This document shows, in pieces, positions 44,227-56,360 of a stretch of 64,000 bases of DNA. The stretch is from NCBI GenBank assembly GCA_037043455.1, contig JAWPHD010000139.1, positions 434,001 through 498,000 on the forward strand, in the 5' to 3' direction. Every line of letters begins with the position of its first letter. Positions within the stretch are counted from its first letter, which is position 1. The notes beneath the pieces were generated by a model, which made no database searches, was not told the origin of the DNA, and saw only the letters and a program-made list of their open reading frames with translations. The translations under genes and the position numbers were made by a program. The stretch is from Cyrtodaria siliqua (Eukaryota; Mollusca; Bivalvia; Adapedonta; Hiatellidae).

Positions 44227-44347
44227 TTTTACAACTAGGACTATAAATATACACATACATTAACTACTAGAACTGCACTTATATCTTACTTCAATTATAA
44301 ATATACACATACATTAACTACTAGAACTGCACTTATATCTTACTTCA
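44227..44347. repeat. 54-bp tandem duplication
   Basis: Two exact or nearly exact copies of ataaatatacacatacatta, ctactagaactgcactta, tatcttacttca. A separate ~34-bp duplication (catgttggtagaggcgccat) is at 44566-44632. Confidence 0.9.
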
Positions 44348-44639
44348 AATATAGAACATTATCTGTACGTTCGTCCAGTGATCGTTCTATTCATTATTTA
44401 TATTGGTGTTATATACTGTTTAACATCCATATTGTTGAGATCTCGGCGGCAGATATAAATATATTATAAGAGACATATCTATAATACCGATACTTTGGTA
44501 CAAATCAGGCATTGCATTGCGATACTCGCTATCGCGCTGTACAAGTTACATTTCTCATGCTGTGCATGTTGGTAGAGGCGCCATTTTTCTGTCTGGGCAT
44601 GTTGGTAGAGGCGCCATTTTTCTGGCTGTGCTACAAGGT

Positions 44640-45600
44640 ACTTTAGAATCGAATGCATGATTCATATTTAAAAACAAATCTTTAAAAAACAAACAAATTG
44701 ATTTGTTTTTCTCAAGCATGTTGTCTGTTGATCACAGGCAGCTGATCGAGCAAGTTCAAATTCCTAATCTGATGTACCATCAATGTTTTCCTCAGAACCA
44801 TCAGTTATTTACAGGGATGCAATTTTGAATCGAAGTTTTTTTATCTTAACACTACATATTCTAACAAGATTTTCCGTACACGTTTTTAAAATATTACTCT
44901 CTGTAGTATTTCGTGGAATTTTCTTTTCCGACACATGTTTACGTACTAACTAGTACATCATTTACTCTCAAACGTTTGAAGCAAACGAGTCCTGCTTAGT
45001 AATATATTTACAAATTTACAAAATATGCAAAAACATCGTTTAGGAAAAAAAATACTCCTGGAAGAGAAGAAATGGTTTATTCTAATATGTTGAACCAAAG
45101 CGTGCATTGATTTCAACTGGAGTTTGTCAAGTATCATAGATTCAAATCATATTTCAATTGCCTTGTCTTATATTCAATTCAGTATTATTCATTGAAAATA
45201 TCGACATAAAAAAAAGATATTCCCCGCACTATATTTTTTTTCTTCTTTGCACAGCATTTGCTTCTAATTTGTTAAATCCGCCAACTTTTGCTCAAAGTAT
45301 CGGTTGCTACCATACAGACTCACACAGCCAGAAGTATATGGGCATATAATATTGAAAAATGAAATTATTCGAATTTTTTAAATGAAACATATGTTTTGTT
45401 GATGCCATTTTGAGCCGCATAGTGATGCCTTTCTGATAAATCGGTCCTTAGGAATACATATTTTGACGGTACCTATGATGTTAAGAAAGATACAAATATC
45501 GGACAGGGAAAGCAGCATTCAAGGACGACAGTCAACCACAAAACACAAAAACAAACACGCAAACAGACAAACTAGATAGCAAAAGTAATAAAAAATGCAA
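44640..45600. other. Intergenic, nothing recognised
   Basis: AT-rich DNA without supported genes or arrays. Confidence 0.35.
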
Positions 45601-45609
45601 ACGATATCA

Positions 45610-45765
45610 CAAACACAAAAGGGTTGACAATAGGACTACCGCATTGGAACGGTCAGTGGCAACAAAGGCCACTGGGGGTTTAAACCAGTTCTAGGGTGCA
45701 CCAACCTCACACTTACCCTAGTGTCATCCCATTAAAACAGGACAGTGTAAATAAAGAAAGACATT
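45610..45765. repeat. Dispersed repeat C, copy 1
   Basis: Shares agggttg.aataggactacc, tggaacggtca, ggttctagggtgcaccaa and gggacagtgtaaataaag-type blocks with 57520-57675, in the same orientation. Confidence 0.85.
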
Positions 45766-46127
45766 GTTCATATTGATATATAATGAGCAATATAATAATG
45801 TCTTATAATTATGCAGTATAAAATTATGAAAAGTATACACTACCTGTTTGTAGGAAAACACGACAAAAATATATATAACTGTACACTATAACGTATACCT
45901 GTCAGTGTCTAATAACTTTAAATTAAAAAACTGGTGGGTTCAATACCTCTGATAACCATTCCCATAGTGTTGACTACAAAGTATTTGTTTAAAGTTTACA
46001 ACTTACAACAATAATGATAAGAAAACAAAAGGTTTCGCTGCTGTTTTAACCATATATTCCATTTTACCTAAAAGGCGAGACGAAAACTATATATAAGATA
46101 ATTATTGTAGATACTTGTGTTTGTGTA

Positions 46128-46300
46128 AACAGCAATCCTTGTGGTTATTTGCTCATCCTTTGTGCTAACGTGATCACGCTGGGCCAGACATCACGTGGTC
46201 AGCGCTCTACACTAAGAGAGAATCCTTTTTTTACACACACACACACACACCGAAATTACGCTCTGCCATTTTCATCAAATTTGTTTATTTCCACTTCATT
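46128..46300. repeat. Dispersed repeat D, copy 1 (empty SINE site)
   Basis: Matches 55915-55962 plus 56235-56360: aacagcaatccttgtggtta, tcatcctttgtgctaacgtg, gctgggccagacatcacgtg. It is continuous here, without the SINE found in the other copy. It ends in a (CA)n tract. Confidence 0.9.
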
Positions 46301-46321
46301 GAAGGAATAAGATGTGTTATT

Positions 46322-46488
46322 TAACAAATAATGGATGGTGCTGAGGTCCATATGCAAGTTTAGGGACTGTGCAGTCAGACCTAGAATGTTATATGGACCA
46401 AAGCGCGAAGCTGAGGTCCATATAACATTCTAGGTCTGACTGCTGTCCATAAACTGCATATAGATCGAAGCACCCTACATTATTTGTT
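46322..46488. repeat. Palindromic hairpin element 4 (copy b)
   Basis: A second copy of the hairpin at 27605-27770, including the right flank to about 46605 (ccgaatctgaccaacaaatt, gacgtcgtttttttcacacg). The arms have more mismatches than in copy a. Confidence 0.88.
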
Positions 46489-46609
46489 ATATTATACCGA
46501 ATCTGACCAACAAATTAAAACATTACCTTTTATTTTTTATTTAAATTTGACGTCGTTTTTTTCACACGTCCGAAACTATAGCTCTCGGACCGGGGCCGGT
46601 CACTATTTC

Positions 46610-47319
46610 ACGTTTTTGATCGTTGTAATTTTCATTTTTTTTTGTTATTCGTTTAATACACGACAAATATTGCGGCGTCGGAAAAAAACACCAACGAAGT
46701 CAGGAAGATATCGTTGTTAAATACTGTCTAGACAAGTGGTTCCATATAACGATTATAATTTACATGTAGCTCAAGCTAATATTTATCTGCAAGTGAATGT
46801 GATGAACACAGACAGAGTATATTTTATTTGGAAACATAAGTCGGGATTGTGGAATCCTGGTGCTAATATGTATGCCTCTGACGGCATATATTTGTATACG
46901 GAGGTAGGGTATACACCATATTATATGAGCATCCGTGATTGCATGCTGCGTTAATTAAAATGGTAAGGAAAAGTTATATTTGTCGTATGTTTTGCGGAAC
47001 ATGGATGATTGGGCTAGTACTGTTATCAGGGCACAGTGTACTGACATTAGGGTGTACATTTAGTAACTGTTATCTGTTATTCGATGTACTGTTAACTGTG
47101 TGCAGTGTTTTTTAATTTACAGATTCATAGTTGCAATGTACCGAGTAAAGCCAGTGTTATGATATTTGATATGGAAGATATCTCTCTGCTGCACACATGA
47201 GGTAAAATGGTATATATAATTTGACTATTTACTGCAGAGGCGGTGTGTGTATTTAATAGCTGGCTTAGAATAACAACTATCAGTTTATCAGTAACATGGA
47301 AAGGTGGCCAAATGTACTG
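46610..47319. other. Intergenic, nothing recognised
   Basis: The 72-codon frame at 46736-46954 is unremarkable and unsupported. No other features were found. Confidence 0.35.
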
Positions 47320-48223
47320 CCTTGGTGTAGGTAATGAGCATTATAGTATGTACCTTGATATAGGCACTGTATATGTGACGTTTTTGAACCATGGTTTAGG
47401 TACTGCACATTTGATATAGCAGACGTGACGCTGTTGTACCTTGGTATATGGTACTATATATGTATCATATGAGATTTTTTTTCCTTGGTATAGATACATA
47501 TCAGTCTGTATATCATATTTGAGGAGGTTGTACTTTGGTTAGGTATTGAACTATATATGCATCGTATGTGATGTAGTTTGTTCCTTGGTATAGGTATCGA
47601 ACAGTCTATATATCATATTTGATGTGCTGTACCTTGGTATAGATATTGAACTGCATAGGTATCGTATGTGATGTATATTCTATTTGATGTTGTTGTACCT
47701 GTATAGGTATAGATTTATATATGTATCTTATGTGATGTTTGTTCCTTGGTATAGGTACATAATAGTCGATATACCATATTTCATGTTGTTGTAACTTGGT
47801 TTAGGTATTGAACGGCATATTTCTCATATGTGATGTAGTTTGTTCCTTGGTATAGGTATCAAACAGTCTATATATTTTATTTGATGTGGTGTACCTTGGT
47901 ATAGGTATATAACAGTCGTACACCATATTTCATGTTATTGTACCTTGGTTTAGGTATTGAACGGCATATTTATCATATGTGATGTAGTTTGATCCTTGGT
48001 ATAGGTATCAAACAGTCTATATATCATATTTGATGTGGTGTACCTTGATAGAGGTATATAACAGTCGGTACACCATATTTCATGTTATTGTACCTTGGTT
48101 TAGGTATTGAACGGCATATTTATCATATGTGATGTAGTTTGTTCCTTGGTATAGGTACATAACAGTCGGTACACTTGTTGTACCTTGATATAGGTATTGA
48201 ACGGCATATTTATCATATGCGAT

Positions 48224-48703
48224 CAGGGGCGCAGCTGTGCCTAAATCAGTGTGTTGGCGCAAGGTCTAGGGGGGTCTGGGGGCATGCCCCGCAACGTGAT
48301 TTTTTTTAAAGAAGCCAAATCCTGCATTCTGACGGTATTTTAAGCAGCAAACAATATGTTTTAAAACCGCGATTTCAAGCTTATTTAATCTGCGATTTCG
48401 CAACAAAAACATCGGAACAGAACAAAATAACATATAATATATGTTAATATGAATATTTGCTTCTGAAAATCGTTTCAAATTTTGCACAATCATGGTGTGT
48501 TTGGTTTCGAAAGATCGCGAGCGAAAACAGTTCGACTTTTATTTTTCTGAAAATACCACGAGTAAAAATTGATATGAGCTGACTATACCCTCCACCCACT
48601 ACCCTCCTCTGTTTTTATTGCAGTTATGGCGTTTTTATAATTTTGATTTCTAAGACAATTTGTAGACACGTGCCTACATTGCCTGCAGGCAGCTACGCCA
48701 CTT
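48224..48703. mobile_element. hAT-like MITE, copy 1, within the satellite
   Basis: The ends are CAGGGGCGCAGCTGTGCC and GGCAGCTACGCCACTT, imperfect inverse repeats of hAT type. The flanks are GCGAT/GTGAT, consistent with a decayed 5-bp target duplication. The interior shares ccaaatcctgcattctgacg and gcgatttcgcaacaaaaaca with copy 2. No transposase frame is present. Confidence 0.7.
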
Positions 48704-48792
48704 GTGATGTCGTTTGTTCCTTGGTATAGGTATCAAACAGTCTATATATCATATTACATATGGTATTGAATGGCATATTTATCATATGTGAT

Positions 48793-49179
48793 CAGGGGCG
48801 TAGGTGTGCCTAAATGAGTGTGTTGGCACAAGGTTCTTAGGGGGTTTCGGGGGCATGCACCCGCCACCGTGAGTTTTTTTAAAGGAAGCCAAATCCTGCA
48901 TTCTGACGGTATTTTATGCAGCAAACAATATGTTTTTAAACCGCGATTTGAAGCTTTTTTAAACTGCGATTTCGCAACAAAAACATCGGAACAGAACAAA
49001 ATAACAATTAATATTTGTTAATATGAATATTTGCTTCTGAAAATTGATATAAGCTGACTATACCCTCCACCCCTTACCCACTTCAGTTTTTATTGCATTT
49101 TTGGCGTTTTTATATTTTTCATTTCTGGGGACAATGTGTAGGCACGTGCCTACAGTGCCTGCAGGCATCTACGCCACTG
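48793..49179. mobile_element. hAT-like MITE, copy 2, within the satellite
   Basis: The ends are CAGGGGCGTAGGTGTGCC and CTACGCCACTG, flanked by GTGAT on both sides. It sits at the same position of the satellite unit as copy 1, after atatgtgat. It is about 90 bp shorter internally. Confidence 0.75.
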
Positions 49180-50580
49180 GTGATGTAGTTTGTTCCTTGG
49201 TATATGTATCAAACAGTCTTTATATCATATTTCATATGTTGTACCTTGGTATAGGTACATAACAGTCGCTACACCATATTTCATGTTGTTATACCTTGGT
49301 ATAGATATTGAACGGCATATTTATCATATGTGATGTAGTTTGTTCCTTGGTATAGGTATCAAACAGTATGTATACCATATTGGATGTTTTATACCTTGGT
49401 ATAGGTACATAACAGTAGGTATACCATATTACATGTTGTTATACATTAGTTTAGGTATTGAACGGCATATTTATAATAAGTGATGTAGTTTGTTTCATGG
49501 TATATGTATCAAACAGTCTTTATAACATATTTTATGTGTGTACCTTGGTATAGGTACATAACTGTCGGTACACCATATTTCATGTTGTTGTTCATTGGTT
49601 TAGGTATTGAACGGCATATTTATCTTAAGTGATGTAGTTTGTTTCATGGTATAGGTATCAAACAGTCTTTATATCATATTTGATGTGTGTACGTTGGTAT
49701 AGGTACATAACTGTCGGTATACTTGTTGTACCAATGGTATAGGTATTGAACGCCATATTTATCATATGGGATGTAATTTGTTTCATGGTATAGGTATCAA
49801 ACAGTCTTTATACCATATTTGATGGGTGTACCTTGGTATAGGTACATAACTGTCGGTACACTTGTTGTACCTTGGTATAGGTATTGAACGGCATATTTAT
49901 CATATGGGATGTAGTTTGTTCCTTGGTATAGGTATCAAACAGTCTATATATCATATTTGATGTGTCGTATTGTACTGTGTTTGTTTCATATGCGATGTAA
50001 TTTGTTCTTTGGTATAGGTATCAAACAGTCTATATATCATATTTGATGTGTTGTACATTGGTATAGGTATTGTACTGTATATGCATCGTATGTGATGTAT
50101 ATCATATTTGATGTTGTTGTACATTGGTATAGGTATGGAACTATATATGTATCATATGTGATGTTTGTTCCTAGGTATAGGTACATAACAGTCGGTATAC
50201 CATATTTCATGTTGTTGTACCTTGGCATAGGTATTGAACGGCATATTTATCATCTATGATGTTGTTTGTTACTTGATATAGGTACCAAACAGTCTATATA
50301 TTATATTTGATGTGTTGTACCTTGGTATAGGTATTGTACTGTGTATGTCTCATATGATGTATATCATATTTGACTTCAGTTTTTCAGAGGTTGGTACACG
50401 CGATACCGTCGGTTAATAGGCGGCGGTGTGAACATATTCTGATTCGGGCACAGTTTATAGTTTGTTTCTAAGAATGGATGAAGTCTGCTTGACATCAGGC
50501 GGAGTAGCGGATCATTTAATACAAAGAAAGGGCGTAACATTTCATTCAGTGGGTACAAAAACTGTAGGCATGTCAATGAT

Positions 50581-50754
50581 TATGACCCATTGCAAGCGGG
50601 TCCTGTTTCATTATACGTTGCGCATAACTCAAAAAGCCCAGAATCAAGCTCCATGTTGGCATTGCAAGAATATCTCGATTTACATACGCATACAGATGGC
50701 CCCCTGTTTCAATTTTTAGATGGGACTCCGGTATCCTATGGTTATGTGACGTAG
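50581..50754 (+). pseudogene. Tyrosine-recombinase-like integrase fragment
   Basis: An open frame of 57 codons before TAG reads YDPLQAGPVSLYVAHNSKSP, then SMLALQEYLDL, and GPLFQFLDGTPVSYGYV. It resembles the middle of DIRS/Crypton-type tyrosine recombinases found in mollusc genomes ('D.....g.v.l.i...K.......l..yl..r....gpLF.f.dG.pvsr..f'). The catalytic R..H..H..Y parts are not present. A different frame (50462-50719) is open across the same DNA but shows no family resemblance. Confidence 0.5.
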
Positions 50755-50859
50755 AAATTCAGATACATTTAGACCATGGGCTACTCAACTTTTCGGTACT
50801 AACTCAGCTGGCAAATTTTAATTGCTACCACCTTTTATATATATCTTAGTAAAGAAGAA

Positions 50860-52010
50860 ATAGCCAGGATAAGTTTTCTGAAACGGTAACTTAACACATT
50901 ATTTTTGGGCAAAAACATGCAAATTTGAACAAAAATCTTTAAAAACTGGATTTTTTTTTTAAATATCATTATCATTGCACTATTAGGAAGCTGAAGATCT
51001 GAAAGTTTTCTGTTATATTCATATAAATTAAAATAATATTTTAAATGAATAAAATGCATACAGCTTGCCATTTTGGGGGGAAATCAGCAAAAAATGCATA
51101 CAAATCGCTGATTTTTGGAATAATTATTTTAAAAAATATTGACACTTCCAATTAAACAAAAAAGAAGTATTTAAAGTGTTTTCATTCATCTAGAAATGTC
51201 CGGAGATATAGGTAAAATTCTAAAGGATCAGAGATTTGAAAAAACTGGGATATTTTGGTCCAAAAGTTGCAAATTTGAACCAAAATCACTAAAAACGGGA
51301 TTACTTTTAAAAATATAATTCTCATTACAATATAAGGAGATAAAAGTCCTTACAGTTATCTGTTATATACATGTTCATGAAAACAAATATTTGGAATAAA
51401 TAAAACATATAAATCTTGAAAATTTGGGGGAAAATCAACACATAAGGAATTAAAGTCGCTGATTTTTGGAATAGTTATGAAATTTTAAATTATGATTAAA
51501 ATATAGAAAAAAAGAAGTCGTTATAGTATTTCTTTAAATTTAAAGGTGTCATGTACTACAGATGAGACATTCCTAAAGGATCAGAGATTTGAAAATGCCA
51601 TTTCTTTTGGCCCAGACTATCGAAATTTAAACCAAAACCGAAAACTGGACTATTTAAAATACAATTTTATTGCAATATAAGGGAGTTGAATGTTCTTCAA
51701 CCTTTCTATTATATTAATTTACATTAGAAACATGTTTGGAATAAACTAAGTTTATACATCTTGACATATTTGGAGAATATATACAAAAATAAAGTATGAA
51801 ATAAAATATTTTTCGATATTTATTTATAACAAAACAAAGTAGTTTTCAAAAATATGTATTAAGGTACAGACAAAAACTTCCGAAGTAACTTGAAAACTGC
51901 AAATAAAATTTACGACAATTTTAATATTTATTGAAAAATAATTTCTTTTGAAATGAAAGGGAGCTGAAGGTTTTTAACCCTTTCTTATTATGTTCGTGTA
52001 TATGGGAAAA
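50860..52010. repeat. ~350-bp degenerate tandem repeat, three to four units
   Basis: Units share gatcagagatttgaaaa, gcaaatttgaaccaaaatc, actggattt, aataaaa.atatacatcttg and tttgggg.aaatca. They are strongly diverged and very AT-rich. Confidence 0.75.
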
Positions 52011-52469
52011 GAATGGGCGAACACACAAAAAACAAAAAAACAAAAAATAGGTTAAAAAAAAGAATTGCATGAATATCATGTATTTGTAATGCATAGATTG
52101 AAGATGTTTTTAAACGATTTTGATAATTAAACTCAAACTCACAAATTGCATACGTAAATGCCATTGTAGTATTTCTTTTATTAAACTATTGCACAACATA
52201 TATGCCAATTAACAGAACCAAGAGAAGTGATATTTCGGTTTGGGGTTGAGAAAAATGAAATTCAGAAGTAAACATAGAAAGAAAGAAAACTCAGCGTGGA
52301 AAATAATGTACGTCTCAAAGATATTGTAAGAGACAATCATGATATTAACATCTTTAACAGAATACTACGGTTAACATTCTGAATCTGGAATACATGCTAC
52401 AACCAACTCCCCTGCATTCACACCATGTTACAATACAGGGAAGTCTATGCTTTCTGCAAGTACAGTGTA
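52011..52469. other. Intergenic, nothing recognised
   Basis: AT-rich DNA. No supported feature. Confidence 0.35.
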
Positions 52470-53020
52470 GAGTAAGTTTCGCAAGATACTTTGATAACAT
52501 TCCGAAATTATAAAGGAACAGATGGGTCATCTGTTATAACAGGCCTTATAACAAAGTCCAAGGTGTACCATCCCTATTCTAAAGGTATGTAAGACTGTTT
52601 GAGGTCCTTGTTTGCACGTGGTGGTATGCACGCAAATGTTGTACTGTTGCTGCTGCATATGTATGGGGAATACTGCTCATCAAGAGCTGACCAGTTGAAT
52701 CCACAACGCTATAGGATGGACATACAACAAGCCGTGGTAATGATAAAATGGATAATTCAGCTTCCGAAGGCAGCTGATACTTATATGGGTTTTGTATCTG
52801 TCTATGGTTGACAGACTGTGAATTCATAGAGAACTCGTCTAAACAACTTGAATAGTTTCAACACATATTTTGGAACGTTCAGAGGTTACCGTTTCGCCTG
52901 TGGATTTGACGTTTTCTTAGATCAGTCTACTCAGTGTAGAATGCGGCAATGTTTCCGGGATCTGTATGTGTCCGGGATGTTTACGGAGCAAAATGAAATT
53001 ATAAGTGCAACTGAATGAAA
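52470..53020 (+). pseudogene. Possible coding relic, unknown family
   Basis: Adjacent plus-strand frames have protein-like composition. FRNYKGTDGSSVITGLITKS lies near 52500-52560. HANVVLLLLHMYGEYCSSRA is in the frame at 52599-52811. CRMRQCFRDLYVSGMFTEQN lies near 52940-53000. Frames change between them. No family is recognised and chance is possible. Confidence 0.25.
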
Positions 53021-53648
53021 TCGCAAGTATTGGAATGGAATAAGTGCAACTCTTTAAATGTATTTTCATGGATAGATGAAGATCCATGAAATTTATTGAA
53101 TCCATGAATATATAACGACAAAGTTTAGCGTTATATCGGTTTTATTTATAACGCCAAAAAGAAGCGAAAAAAAGCAAATCAGTCACTTAAAATGATTTCT
53201 GATTTTTCTATCACTTTTCATTTGAATGATCATATCAGAAAATTAAATTATGATAAAGGTTTTCAAGCCGAAACGTTAACAAGTATGTGTTGTTAGTTGT
53301 TTTAACTATCATTAAGGATTAAATCGATAAGACCTTGGCCAAGTTTCACAGTGAACACTATTGACCCATCAATTGCGTAGTTATTGCTTTTGATAAAAAC
53401 AGCAACACTAGTTTCAGCTTGATAAGTCTCAGATTTTCATTAATTATGCAACAATTGTTTGCATTCCTATCAATTCACAGGCCCACAGTCATGTTTATTT
53501 ACTTATCGGCAGCTTTAAAACAACTGATATCCAGTTGATAATTATTCCAGTGTCTCATTACAACGGCTTGTTGTCATTACAACGGCTTGTTGTATGCCCA
53601 TCCTACTGCATTGTGGATTGGATTGGAAAATCTCACCATCAGTTTTTA

Positions 53649-54174
53649 CAGGGAGTAAGTATACAGGGAGGAGACACGGATCGTTTTACCATTTTGTGTG
53701 AAAATGACTAATCCCGGTTGCTGTGTGAAAAACAGCACAATCTTATAAATTATTACACTTACAAACTCCAAAAAGTTGCGAAATGTAAATGTAAGTATTA
53801 GTTATGCACAGTGTGTCCTCTGATGCAGAGCGTGTATTTGTTTTCATGTATAAAATCACATTTTACCAGACGGACGGTGATGGCGCCACTTAAATATTTC
53901 CAATTAAAATCGGTGTATAGCTATTGCAAACGAGATACGCAGTGCGGGTATATTAGGCATTAATAATAACAAAATGTGAATAGCAGACATATTTATCTTT
54001 GTCAAGAAGTAATTTCGGGATGTTGATTATAACAGAAAGCCGTAAAAAAGAGATGCACGGTCGATTTACCTGTATCAGCAAAATAGTAAATGGCGGTGTT
54101 CTAGCGCGACAACATAAATCAATAAACTAGAGCGTTTATGAACCCGTGTCTCCTCCCTGTATACTAACTTCCTG
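53649..54174. mobile_element. TIR element with 7-bp target duplication
   Basis: 526 bp with ~30-bp terminal inverted repeats (CAGGGAGTAAGTATACAGGG, then AGGAGACACGG). They are flanked by perfect GTTTTTA duplications at 53642-53648 and 54175-54181. There is no ORF, so it is a non-autonomous DNA transposon. Confidence 0.88.
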
Positions 54175-54181
54175 GTTTTTA

Positions 54182-55914
54182 CTATAGACTGTGTGTCCAA
54201 TAAGACAACCTGCTGTTTAAATAATATTTAACTACCGTCTTTCAAAACATGTCTTTCAGGATGCTCTGTCCTATTGCCTTAGCGGTATCTAGATTTTACT
54301 TTTCTTTCAGCAGTCATAAATTATACTCAAATTACTTTGTAAATCAGTTGTTTTCGTTAAAGAACGATTTCCTACTCTCAAGAACTGAAGAAAAGACTGC
54401 TGTGCTAGTCTTTCAAACCTCTTTGCACATTGACTTTGTATCTACCCTGTGTTAACTTGCATCACGTGTAACACCCGTTAGCTGCTGTATATTTAAGGAC
54501 TATTGATCTGCCATCTTTATATAAAAACAACCTCCAAAATAGATGGAGTATTGTCAAGTGAAATTTTCAATCAAATGCATACTTTAGGCACGAGCAATGT
54601 CAACCATAAAGTACATGACGGTAATTTAATATTATTTAAATGAACATAATATCAGAAAGAATACTTATATGACTGAAAGTGTGCCCTTTATATCCGATAA
54701 GTATGACGCAATTTTAATGACGCAATTTTATTCAAAGCATTTTGTGTGTGTTTTTTTTTTAATGTCAGATAAATTGTTCCATTTATCCAGCGAGAGCAGA
54801 CGAGACATCATTTCTAAATAAAATATGCCATGTTATCACATCGTCCACATTTCGAACTGCACCATTGTAAAAAGGCAAAGATATTCTTTCAATGGCATGT
54901 GGTTTCGAAATAATCTCAATGTTATAGTATGATGGCATTGACGGACTTTCTCTGTAAAGATATTATAACCGCCAACTATAGTTCTGGATGTGTTAAACAG
55001 AACTGAGTGACTATTTTGCATGGAAACATTGCCAAACAAAACCAATTGATCATTAATATGTCTATATTCGAACAAAAATGGTCCAAACCAAATAACACAT
55101 CTAATAAACTGTACATGCGAACGTTTCACCATACCATATGTTTCAGTTTACAATGTAAGTGCACGCTTTTCATGTGTAACATTTGTGTATTGAAGGCACA
55201 TGGGATATAAACAATATTTAGTTTTTTTAACAGTGGTGTACTTTTACAATTATGCTATACATATTGTCAGTGTGAAGATGAATTTTACAATAGTATATAA
55301 TTCACTTATGGAATCGAGGGCTGATAATCACATAGGCTTTTGCATATGTTAAATAACTAACAAGAAGGGTGTTTCACAGAACAGTTTTTTATAGGCTGCC
55401 GTGTGCTTATTTAACGTTATGAGCTAGGTCAGGTTGCAGGTAAAGGTTTAATGGAAAGGGGCATAACTTTGCCGAAATGAAAGACAAATTTATTAGACAT
55501 GTGTTACGACGTTCCTTGGGGTGAGATGAAAATGTTCATGAAGTGAACTTAGTTAAATACTTTTTAAGTTATGACCAAGTTCAGGTTGCAGGTTAAAGCG
55601 TAACGGACAGATGGACGAAGACGACGAATGAAGACAGACTACGGACAAAGCGATCCCTACCTGTCTTTCATGCTACGGAGGTGACACAAAGACTAATAAA
55701 ATGGAACTTTGAATTGTAACATGTCTATGAATCATAGTTTAATGTTAGCTCAATATTTTTAATTGAAACTTAAAAATGTACTTTATTATCTCCCTTTATA
55801 GCAACACCTTTATTACAGAGAAGTCACACGTTTATATTATTTCGTATTGTTTCGTATATATAGAATCTAAAAAACTATAGTAGCATGTAATTTGCTTAAA
55901 AGGATAAATGTGTG
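54182..55914. other. Intergenic, nothing recognised
   Basis: AT-rich DNA. Related blocks (atgagctaggtcaggttgca, ttatgaccaagttcaggttg) form a two-unit ~150-bp degenerate repeat near 55420-55610. No gene is supported. Confidence 0.4.
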
Positions 55915-56360
55915 GGTAAACAGCAATCCTTGTGGTTATTGACTCATCCTTTGTGTAACGTGGGGCGTCCGTGGCCGAGTGGTTAGAGTCTTTGACTTGA
56001 TATCACTTGCCCCTCACCGCTGTTGGTTCGATCCCTCAGGGGCCTAGGAATCTTTATGTGAGGAAGCTATCCAACTGGCTTGCAGAACGTCTGTGGTTCT
56101 ACCGAGGTGCCCGCCCGTGCATGAAAATTACCCAGAGGGGCACTGGGGTCTTCCTCCACCGGTGGAAGCTGGAAAGTCGCCATACGACCTTAGCTGTTGG
56201 TGCGACTATAAAATCCAATTCAATTCAATTCAATTGTGTTAACGTGATCATGCTGGGCCAGACATCACGTGGTCAGCGCACTATACTCTGAGAGGATCCT
56301 TTCTTTACACACACACCGAAATTACGCTCTGTCATGTCCATCAAATGTGTTTCCCACCAC
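55915..56360. repeat. Dispersed repeat D, copy 2 (SINE-filled)
   Basis: The same repeat as 46128-46300, here split by a SINE. The right part (gctgggccagacatcacgtg, tacacacacaccgaaattac) resumes after the insertion. Confidence 0.88.
55963..56234 (+). mobile_element. tRNA-derived SINE
   Basis: A complete 272-bp SINE. Its tRNA-like head has A box tggccgagtggttagagtc (from 55972) and B box ggttcgatccc (56025-56035). A conserved body follows (cccagaggggcactggggtc, ggaagctggaaagtcgccat), then an (AATTC)n tail. The target duplication is ttgtg(t)taacgtg on both sides. The uninterrupted site exists in the window at about 46169. The A-box region is closest to Ser/Leu-type tRNAs. The body resembles a central domain shared by mollusc SINEs. 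Confidence 0.93.

Larger units (their letters stand above)
47320..50390. repeat. Satellite with ~50-bp subunits in ~149-bp blocks
   Basis: Three related subunits alternate, each starting ccttggtataggta. They continue tcaaacagtctatatatcat, cataacagtcggtacaccat or ttgaacggcatatttatcat. The same subunit returns every ~149 bp in the cleaner part (49200-49940). The array is interrupted by two hAT-like elements. It has no coding. Confidence 0.92.

Noticed and set aside
46736..46954. 72-codon plus-strand frame
   Set aside because: No splice sites, motif or conservation could be shown.
56007..56291. 94-codon plus-strand frame
   Set aside because: It is a read-through of the tRNA-derived SINE body.
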